NCBI GenBank assembly: GCA_028290325.1
Contig: JAQGJY010000100.1
Coordinates: forward strand, 1-6,727
From: Tardiphaga sp.
GTDB taxonomy: Bacteria; Pseudomonadota; Alphaproteobacteria; Rhizobiales; Xanthobacteraceae
DNA: 6,727 bases
Reading direction: 5' to 3'
In this document: in pieces, positions 1 through 3,909 of the stretch
Numbering within the stretch: the first letter of the stretch is position 1
How the letters are laid out: each line of letters begins with the position of its first letter
Position numbers and translations under genes: made by a program
The notes under the pieces: generated by a model
Told to the model about the DNA's origin: nothing
Databases searched by the model: none
Seen by the model: only the letters and a program-made list of their open reading frames with translations

Positions 1-464
1 GCATGTCGAAGCGCGGCAAGGGTCGCGAAGGCGACGCGCGTTATCGCAACCTTTGCCGCCGGCTCGGCTTCGGCATGCTCGGCGTAACGGAGGCCGGCGG
101 CGTCGAAGTCCTTGTCGAGCCTTCCACCATCACACCGCGCCGCAATCCGAAGAAACGCTCACGCCTGGTGTCCGAGCATCGCCGCCGCCGCGGTGATCCC
201 GCGCTTGGCGGCAGCACGCGCGCGCCGATCATGACCGCCTACCGTCAGCAGGCTTTGGCGTGCGCGTTCGCGCTGATGCACGGGCCGACCCGCGTGAAGG
301 ATTTACGGCCGGCGATCCCCGACGCCGGTAAAATTCTTCAGCACAATTATTACGGCTGGTTCGCGCGTGCGGAACGCGGCGTCTATCTCCTGACCGATGC
401 AGGCCGCGCGGCTTTGACGCGTTGGCCGCCAACCCCCGTAGCCCCTCTCGCGTTGTCCGTTTAG
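1..464 (+). CDS. DUF2161 (COG5482)-type protein, C-terminal part, 5' truncated by window
   Basis: The frame is already open at the left edge and runs to a TAG at 462-464. The ATG at position 3 is probably an internal Met, because members of this family as I remember them are clearly longer (over 200 residues) and carry an N-terminal PD-(D/E)XK nuclease-like part that would lie to the left. What is visible, counted from that Met: a basic segment (1-65) with the family-like pieces GREGDAR and VEVLVEP, then an Arg-rich stretch ending RRRGDPALGGSTRAPIMTAYR (about 60-81), then a segment that reads like a winged helix (about 85-142; GPTRVKDL, NYYGWFARAERGVYLLTDAG). The motifs GGSTRAPIMTAYRQ and YGWFxRxxRGVYxLT are what I recognise as DUF2161. 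The biochemical role is not established; nuclease or nucleic-acid binding is a family-level inference. The missing N-terminus means the catalytic residues cannot be checked. Confidence 0.75.
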   Translation, partial: MSKRGKGREGDARYRNLCRRLGFGMLGVTEAGGVEVLVEPSTITPRRNPKKRSRLVSEHRRRRGDPALGGSTRAPIMTAYRQQALACAFALMHGPTRVKDLRPAIPDAGKILQHNYYGWFARAERGVYLLTDAGRAALTRWPPTPVAPLALSV

Positions 465-469
465 ATTTC

Positions 470-490
470 ACACAATGACCACGATTGTGT
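470..490. repeat. 7-bp inverted repeat upstream of the exported-protein promoter
   Basis: ACACAAT (470-476) and ATTGTGT (484-490) are perfect inverted arms separated by 7 bases. They lie just after the DUF2161 stop and directly before a GGAAC element at 493. There is no T-run after it, so it is a poor intrinsic terminator. It could be a weak 3'-end hairpin of the upstream gene or an operator for the downstream one. Confidence 0.35.
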
Positions 491-492
491 TC

Positions 493-517
493 GGAACGCT
501 GGCTCGGAGAGGTGGTT
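493..517 (+). promoter_or_regulatory. Candidate EcfG (general stress sigma) promoter
   Basis: GGAAC at 493-497 and GTT at 515-517 are separated by 17 bases. This matches the alphaproteobacterial EcfG consensus GGAAC-N16/17-(C)GTT, although the base before GTT is G rather than C. The predicted start near 524 leaves a leader of about 28 bases that contains the Shine-Dalgarno of the gene at 552. A second copy with the same geometry lies at 957-981. Confidence 0.55.
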
Positions 518-551
518 GGTTCGGCGTTGACCACAACGAAGGAGATCCAAT

Positions 552-863
552 ATGCGATCGACGATGAAATTGACGACCCTTGCCGCCGCCGCTTTGCTGG
601 GCTCGACCCTGATGGCCGCGGCGCAGACGCAACCTGCCCCGGGTGCCTCGAGTTCGGGTAACGTGGGTCCAGGTGCGACCACCACCACACCGACGAACAA
701 AAACGGCACCATGAGCCGCGAGGGCACGACGACGGGTTCAGGCAGCGGATCGATGAGCCGCGATGGCGTGAACCGCAATAGCCCGAGCGCCAACCCGTCC
801 GGTCAGGGCAATGTGGGTCCGGGCACCAACAACAATAACGGACCGAGCAGCGGCGGACGTTAA
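552..863 (+). CDS. Small exported Gly/Ser/Thr/Asn-rich protein, function unknown
   Basis: This is a 103-residue protein. The ATG at 552 follows AAGGAGAT (from 539) at good spacing, which fixes the start; a second Met at codon 5 is possible. Residues 1-24 form a Sec signal peptide: Arg/Lys start, hydrophobic core LTTLAAAALLGSTLMAAA, and likely cleavage after Ala24 before QTQ. The mature part of about 79 residues has no cysteine, is low-complexity and probably disordered. It contains two paired short motifs: GNVGPG at 36-41 and 86-91, and MSREG/MSRDG at 54-58 and 68-72. No known domain is recognised; similar Gly/Asn-rich exported proteins are common in Bradyrhizobium-like genomes. A GGAAC-N17-GTT element upstream suggests general-stress control, and a strong hairpin terminator at 901-939 makes it a single-gene unit. 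The role is unknown, perhaps a periplasmic or envelope stress protein. Confidence 0.8.
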   Translation: MRSTMKLTTLAAAALLGSTLMAAAQTQPAPGASSSGNVGPGATTTTPTNKNGTMSREGTTTGSGSGSMSRDGVNRNSPSANPSGQGNVGPGTNNNNGPSSGGR

Positions 864-900
864 CCGCGCGAAGCTTCGCGACATTCTCCAGAATGAAGCA

Positions 901-939
901 GCGAACGCCGTCTCCTGATGGAGGCGGCTTTCGCTTGTT
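901..939 (+). terminator. Rho-independent terminator after the exported-protein gene
   Basis: The arms GCCGTCTCC (907-915) and GGAGGCGGC (920-928) form a 9-bp stem with one G-T wobble around a TGAT loop. The stem extends below a C/T mismatch by GCGAA (901-905) pairing with TTCGC (930-934). The tail TTGTT (935-939) is moderately T-rich. It lies 37 bp after the stop of the 552-863 gene and upstream of the next promoter, so it insulates the two genes. Confidence 0.75.
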
Positions 940-956
940 CCGGTCACGCGTGGTTT

Positions 957-981
957 GGAACTTTTGCGCGGATGTCAGGTT
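957..981 (+). promoter_or_regulatory. Candidate EcfG promoter of the DUF1328 gene
   Basis: GGAAC (957-961) and GTT (979-981) are 17 bases apart, matching the EcfG consensus GGAAC-N16/17-(C)GTT except for the G before GTT. The predicted start near 988 gives a leader of about 24 bases that includes the AGGATG ribosome binding site at 999-1004. Small membrane proteins are typical members of alphaproteobacterial general-stress regulons, which supports the call. The match is by eye and untested. Confidence 0.6.
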
Positions 982-1011
982 GAGTGCCGGACCTCAACAG
1001 GATGCAAGACG

Positions 1012-1185
1012 ATGACATTGATCAAATGGGCTTTGATTTTCCTGGCGATTTCGTTGGTCGCGGGCTTGTTCGGATTTACTGGCATTTCCGCCGCCTCAGC
1101 GGACGTCGCGAAGTTTCTGTTTTACGTCTTCATCATCATCTTTGTGGTGCTGCTGATTCTCGCGCTGACAATTTTCAAGAATTAG
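1012..1185 (+). CDS. DUF1328 (YtjA-type) small membrane protein
   Basis: This is a 57-residue protein. The ATG at 1012 is preferred because AGGATG (999-1004) lies 7 bases upstream and because the family is normally about 50-60 residues and starts close to the motif LIKWALIF. An upstream in-frame TTG at 955 would add 19 non-hydrophobic residues and would place the start upstream of the predicted transcript. Two hydrophobic segments are visible, at about 4-21 (IKWALIFLAISLVAGLFG) and 36-54, joined by the family-typical loop FTGISAASADVAK. The protein ends in a short basic tail (FKN). It is expected in the inner membrane; the molecular role of DUF1328 is unknown. It is monocistronic by layout, with a terminator upstream and a candidate EcfG promoter, suggesting induction in general stress. 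No clear terminator is seen behind it, so some transcript may continue into the gene at 1290. Confidence 0.9.
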   Translation: MTLIKWALIFLAISLVAGLFGFTGISAASADVAKFLFYVFIIIFVVLLILALTIFKN

Positions 1186-1261
1186 CTCGCGCCTGCATAA
1201 GAATTGCATGGCTGCCGTGACGCGACACTTTAAATGTTGCAACGCACAATTCGGGCGTTTA

Positions 1262-1276
1262 GTTATAATGCATAAC
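1262..1276 (+). promoter_or_regulatory. TATAAT -10 element inside a GTTAT/ATAAC dyad
   Basis: A perfect TATAAT lies at 1264-1269, within the inverted repeat GTTAT (1262-1266) - 5 bases - ATAAC (1272-1276). The next gene's Shine-Dalgarno (GAGG, 1281-1284) follows at once. A well-placed -35 is lacking: TTGCAA at 1237-1242 is 21 bases away. The dyad could be an operator. Its arms resemble Zur-box half-sites, but the spacing differs from the usual Zur box as I remember it, so no regulator is assigned. Confidence 0.35.
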
Positions 1277-1289
1277 TGACGAGGCAGCG

Positions 1290-1610
1290 ATGAGCGACAA
1301 TTGGCAGACGAAATATGGCTCCCGCCGCGTGCGGCGTGACCCGCCCACGCTCGAGGAAGCAATCTATGCGGCGATGGGGATCACCGACGATCTCGAGGCG
1401 CAGGCGGAAATCGCCGCATCGCTGATGGATTTGCCGCTCGAGGCCGTGAAGCCCGAGGTCAAGAAAAACGCGAAGATCACGGCGCGGTCGACGCATGTGA
1501 TCGCCGGCGAACAGGGCGCGCAGCGCTCGGTCGTGGTCGAGCGAAAAGTGAGCCGCCGCATCGCCGGCGTCGAGCGTCCGCGCATCACCGGAAATGACCG
1601 GCGGTTCTGA
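1290..1610 (+). CDS. Conserved-looking hypothetical protein, 106 residues
   Basis: The ATG at 1290 is preceded by GAGG at 1281-1284 (5-base gap), which supports the start. The protein has no signal peptide and no membrane segment, so it is expected to be cytoplasmic. It starts with a basic segment (SDNWQTKYGSRRVRRDPPT), followed by a helical acidic-amphipathic stretch at about 21-59 (LEEAIYAAMGITDDLEAQAEIAASLMDLPLEAVKPEVKK written in pieces: LEEAIYAAMGI, DLEAQAEIAASLM, PLEAVKPEV). The C-terminus, about 60-106, is strongly basic (VVVERKVSRR, ERPRITGNDRR). The shape, a helical core with a basic tail, would fit a nucleic-acid or partner-binding protein, but that is only inference. I do not recognise a named family. 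It is a single-gene unit ending at the terminator at 1622-1667. Confidence 0.75.
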   Translation: MSDNWQTKYGSRRVRRDPPTLEEAIYAAMGITDDLEAQAEIAASLMDLPLEAVKPEVKKNAKITARSTHVIAGEQGAQRSVVVERKVSRRIAGVERPRITGNDRRF

Positions 1611-1621
1611 TCCTGCAGTCA

Positions 1622-1667
1622 TTCAAACAAAACGCGCGGCCCCCTGGGCCGCGCGTTTTTGTTTGAA
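1622..1667. terminator. Bidirectional rho-independent terminator between convergent genes
   Basis: The left arm TTCAAACAAAACGCGCGGCC begins at 1622. It is matched by GGCCGCGCG, a T-run and GTTTGAA, ending at 1667, with a single bulged T and a tiny loop around 1643-1645. The GC core is flanked by A-run and T-run on either side, so it works as an intrinsic terminator in both directions. It serves the 106-residue gene on the plus strand and the GNAT gene on the minus strand. Confidence 0.9.
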
Positions 1668-1687
1668 GGCTTAACGTCAAGCCGAGC

Positions 1688-2299
1688 TCAGGTTGCCCCG
1701 CCCGGCCCGTACATTTTCATCACGGCGGTCCACCAGGCCCGATTGATTCCCATCAACGCGCGCATCGCGTCGACCGGCGTCGCCGTGGCCTCAGTGCCTG
1801 CCGGCGTGGGCTTTCGCAGATCGATGCTGCCCGTCGACTCACCATGCCGGAACGTCAGGTTGGCGCCGAACTTGTGCGCCAAAGCGCGCATCGCCTCGTT
1901 CTGCGCCCCGGTCGTGATTCGCAGTTTCTGATAGTTCAGCGCGCGCGCCTTCTCGATCAGGCGCGAGAACAGCAGACTGCCGACGCCCTTGCGGCGCACG
2001 CAGGCTTCCACGCTGAAGGCGATCTCAGGCAACGACACCGGCGACAGATCCGGCTGATGCAATTCGGCCGCGCCGCGCACGACGCCATCCTCGAAATACG
2101 CCACCACGATCGTGCCGTCGCTCACGCATTTGGCGGCGTAGCGCACGATAAAACCGGAGTCGATAAAGCCGTTGAAACGGTCGTGACGACTCGCGGGATC
2201 AAGTCGAAGCAAATGCTCGCGCAGCAGCGGCAATTCCTTCGTGGATAGTGTCCGCACAGTGCCGCGGGCAGCCGTCTCAACAGGGGTTGCATCGTTCAT
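1688..2299 (-). CDS. GNAT family N-acetyltransferase
   Basis: This is a 203-residue protein. The ATG (2297-2299) has GAGGAG at 2308-2313 with an 8-base gap, a good start. GNAT enzymes transfer an acetyl (acyl) group from acyl-CoA to an amine. The CoA pyrophosphate-binding motif A is visible as VRRKGVGSLLFSRLIEKA at about 101-118 (R-x-x-G-x-G), preceded by a beta strand with IAFSVEACV (93-101) and a regulatory-looking acidic strand IVVAYFEDGVVRGAAEL (64-80). The N-terminal part has the RLDPASRHDRFNGF signature (32-45) seen in a common alphaproteobacterial GNAT subgroup. The C-terminal extension after about 160 (KPTPAGTEATATPVDA) is low-complexity and followed by a short helix. The substrate is unknown. 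It lies 152 bp downstream of the thioesterase on the same strand, far enough for its own promoter, and ends at a shared bidirectional terminator. Confidence 0.88.
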   Translation of the reverse strand: MNDATPVETAARGTVRTLSTKELPLLREHLLRLDPASRHDRFNGFIDSGFIVRYAAKCVSDGTIVVAYFEDGVVRGAAELHQPDLSPVSLPEIAFSVEACVRRKGVGSLLFSRLIEKARALNYQKLRITTGAQNEAMRALAHKFGANLTFRHGESTGSIDLRKPTPAGTEATATPVDAMRALMGINRAWWTAVMKMYGPGGAT

Positions 2300-2373
2300 C
2301 GTGATCGCTCCTCAGAAGGTGGCCCTCGCGGAGGCGTCTCGTCCCTAATGAACGGGATATTGTGCGTCGCACC

Positions 2374-2402
2374 ATAACATACAAGGCGCGGGGATGCTTC
2401 AA
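2374..2402 (-). promoter_or_regulatory. Candidate sigma70 promoter of the GNAT gene
   Basis: Read on the minus strand, TTGAAG (2402-2397) is followed after 17 bases by TGTTAT (2379-2374). Both are four of six matches or better to TTGACA/TATAAT. It would start transcription near 2367 and leave a leader of about 70 bases. It is weak by eye, but it is the best-spaced pair in the 152-bp gap. The gap also holds a GCGTTAACGC palindrome (2430-2439) of unknown meaning. Confidence 0.25.
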
Positions 2403-2451
2403 ATTGTAGCAAACACGCGGTCGTGACAGGCGTTAACGCTTTATGAAACCG

Positions 2452-2850
2452 TCATAAAACCAGCTGCGTCTGGGTCACGATACCGACCAGCTTACCGTCA
2501 TCGGTCTCGAGCCGCGTGGTCCAGACCTGCGTGCGCCGGCCGCGATGCACCGGCGTCGCCGTGGCGATCACCGTGGTGCCCTCCTTGGCGCCGCCGATGA
2601 AGTTGGTCTTGCTCTCCAGCGTCGTCGTGCCCTTCGCATCCTCCGGCAAATTGATGACGGTTGCAGCCGCGCCCACGGAGTCGGCGAAGGCCATCACTGC
2701 CCCGCCGTGAATGGTGTGACGCAACGTGCAGAGGTCGGGACGCACGACCATATGCGCGACGACGCGATCGAGTTCGGCGCTGACGAAGGTGATGCCTTTC
2801 AATTCCGCGAATGGCATCTTCATCGCGTTGATCTTGTCGAGCGGAGTCAT
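2452..2850 (-). CDS. PaaI-type hotdog-fold thioesterase
   Basis: This is a 132-residue protein from the ATG at 2848-2850, chosen because GGAAGG (2858-2863) sits 7 bases upstream and PaaI-family proteins are usually about 130-145 residues. An upstream in-frame start at 2913 would add 21 polar residues without homology and run into the divergent promoter region. The hotdog fold is recognised by TLRHTIHGGAVMAFADSVG: HGG at residues 48-50 and the likely catalytic Asp57, followed by the strand TTTLESKTNFIGGAKEGTTVIATATPVHRGRRTQVW (in pieces TLESKTNF 77-84, GGAKEGTTVIA, HRGRRTQVW), with conserved acidic Glu79. Such enzymes hydrolyse acyl-CoA thioesters, often aromatic (phenylacetyl- or hydroxybenzoyl-type), in the cytoplasm. 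No paa or aromatic catabolic genes are nearby, so the substrate is open. It is divergent from the BtuF-like gene. Confidence 0.9.
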   Translation of the reverse strand: MTPLDKINAMKMPFAELKGITFVSAELDRVVAHMVVRPDLCTLRHTIHGGAVMAFADSVGAAATVINLPEDAKGTTTLESKTNFIGGAKEGTTVIATATPVHRGRRTQVWTTRLETDDGKLVGIVTQTQLVL

Positions 2851-2884
2851 GGCGTCGCCTTCCCAATCGTTATTTCTTTGCCGG

Positions 2885-2913
2885 AATGTGCTGGCATCGA
2901 TGCGTCGTGACAA
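2885..2913 (-). promoter_or_regulatory. Candidate promoter of the thioesterase gene
   Basis: On the minus strand, TTGTCA (2913-2908) is followed after 17 bases by CACATT (2890-2885). The -35 matches five of six consensus bases and the -10 only three. The predicted start near 2878 gives a leader of about 28 bases that contains the ribosome binding site. Its -35 occupies the same bases as the -35 proposed for the divergent gene. Confidence 0.25.
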
Positions 2914-2935
2914 TCGTTTTATTGTCCGGCATAGC
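2907..2935 (+). promoter_or_regulatory. Candidate promoter of the BtuF-like gene, possibly leaderless
   Basis: GTGACA (2907-2912, five of six) is followed after 17 bases by CATAGC (2930-2935, three of six). With the usual 7-base distance the start would fall on the A of the ATG at 2943, giving a leaderless mRNA. That would explain why no Shine-Dalgarno is visible before any of the possible starts. The weak -10 keeps confidence low. Confidence 0.25.
2909..2926. repeat. Inverted repeat GACAAT-N6-ATTGTC in the divergent gap
   Basis: Perfect 6-bp arms GACAAT (2909-2914) and ATTGTC (2921-2926) with a 6-base AT-rich spacer, 12 bp centre to centre. It overlaps the candidate -35 elements of both divergent genes, a position typical of an operator. 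No regulator is recognised. Confidence 0.4.
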
Positions 2936-2942
2936 AGCCATC

Positions 2943-3752
2943 ATGCGAGATTTTCCGCCGCGCCGAATTGTCTGTCTCACTGAAGAAACCGTCGAGACAT
3001 TATATCTGCTCGGCGAACAAGATCGCATCGTCGGCGTCTCCGGCTATGCCGTGCGGCCGCCGCAGGTGCGCCGCGAGAAACCGCGCGTGGCGGCGTTCAT
3101 CTCGGCGGACATTCCGAAAATTCTCGCGCTCGACCCTGATCTGGTTCTGGCGTTCTCCGATTTGCAGGCCGACATCGTCGCCGATCTCATTCGTGCCGGC
3201 GTCGCGGTCCATGTCTTCAACCAGCGCGACATCGCCGGCATTCTGGCGATGATCCGCACGCTCGGTGCGCTGGTCGGCGCCGCGGAACGCGCCGAGGCGC
3301 TGGCGCAAACCTACGAGCGGCGTTTGGCCGATGTCGCGGCGTCGGTCGCGGGCCGGCCGCGCCTGAAAGTCTATTTCGAGGAATGGGACGCGCCGCTGAT
3401 TTCCGGCATCGGCTGGGTCTCCGAATTGATCGAGATCGCGGGCGGCGACGACATTTTTCCGCAGCTGCGGCGTCAGAAAGCGGCACAGGATCGCATCGTC
3501 ACGGCCGATGTCGTTCGCGATGCGATGCCGGAGGTGATCCTGGCCTCGTGGTGCGGCAAGAAGGTGAAGCATGCCGCGATCCGCGCGCGCGCCGGCTGGG
3601 ACGCGATCCCGGCCGTCCGCGACGATCGCATCGTCGAGATCAAGTCGCCGCTGATCTTGCAGCCGGGCCCGGCGGCGTTGACCGATGGACTCGATTCGAT
3701 CGTGACGGCGTTGTGGGGCGACGGAATGGCGAAGGCCGTGTCGTCATCCTGA
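2943..3752 (+). CDS. BtuF-like cobalamin/metal-chelate substrate-binding protein, apparently without signal peptide
   Basis: This is a 269-residue protein from the ATG at 2943 (MRDFPPRRIVCL), the start I remember for homologues annotated 'cobalamin-binding protein' in Hyphomicrobiales. An ATG at 2886 would add 19 residues (MCWHRCVVTIVLLSGIAAI) that look partly like a leader. Class III periplasmic binding fold (PF01497): the N-lobe opens with PRRIVCLTEETVETLYLLG (6-24) and RIVGVSGYAVRPP (28-40), followed by IPKILALDPDLVLAF (57-71). A long linking helix covers about 95-135. The C-lobe contains KVYFEEWDAPLISGIGWVSELIEIAGG (142-168, in pieces) and PEVILASWCG (196-205). In its family it delivers vitamin B12 or an iron chelate to a BtuCD-type ABC transporter. 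Here no permease or ATPase is adjacent and no clear Sec signal exists, so a cytoplasmic binding or salvage role is possible. The ligand is inferred only. Confidence 0.82.
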   Translation: MRDFPPRRIVCLTEETVETLYLLGEQDRIVGVSGYAVRPPQVRREKPRVAAFISADIPKILALDPDLVLAFSDLQADIVADLIRAGVAVHVFNQRDIAGILAMIRTLGALVGAAERAEALAQTYERRLADVAASVAGRPRLKVYFEEWDAPLISGIGWVSELIEIAGGDDIFPQLRRQKAAQDRIVTADVVRDAMPEVILASWCGKKVKHAAIRARAGWDAIPAVRDDRIVEIKSPLILQPGPAALTDGLDSIVTALWGDGMAKAVSSS

Positions 3753-3881
3753 GGCGCGCGCGCCCTGCCGGCGACATCTTCGTCGTCCACGGAGCGCCCT
3801 CGAAAAACGCGCGACGAGCGCGTGGTTCATCGCTCGAGGCTTTCCGGCCGCGAAGCGCCGGTCGAAAACACCTGAGGATGA
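3744..3881. repeat. REP-like palindromic repeat block
   Basis: The block opens with TCATCCTGAGG (3744-3754) and closes with CCTGAGGATGA (3871-3881), inverted copies with one mismatch. In between are hairpins: ACGCGC-gacga-GCGCGT (3807-3823), and CCGGC...GCCGG (3844-3861, one bulge). Blocks with TCATCCTGAGG ends, GC-rich hairpins and CTCGA motifs (3831-3838) are, from memory, abundant intergenic palindromic repeats in Bradyrhizobium/Rhodopseudomonas genomes. The left end overlaps the BtuF-like gene, whose stop TGA (3750-3752) is supplied by the repeat. The block fills most of the 157-bp space between the convergent BtuF-like and M20 genes and may act as their terminator. Confidence 0.5.
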
Positions 3882-3909
3882 GCTGGCGACACGTCGATGT
3901 CCCGGAAAG

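Noticed and set aside
229..690. 153-codon minus-strand frame over the DUF2161 end and exported gene start
   Set aside because: It covers parts of two recognised plus-strand genes and their promoter region; the translation is low-complexity and Arg/Ser-rich.
867..880. 14-base palindrome CGCGAAGCTTCGCG just after the exported gene
   Set aside because: It could be a short hairpin but has no T-tract; the real terminator at 901-939 follows. Probably incidental or a minor 3'-end element.
2430..2439. GCGTTAACGC palindrome as thioesterase terminator
   Set aside because: Too short a stem with no loop and no T-run; no intrinsic terminator is visible after the thioesterase.
3000..3572. 190-codon minus-strand frame opposite the BtuF-like gene
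   Set aside because: An antisense shadow; its Arg/Asp-rich translation has no family features and the sense frame is well recognised.
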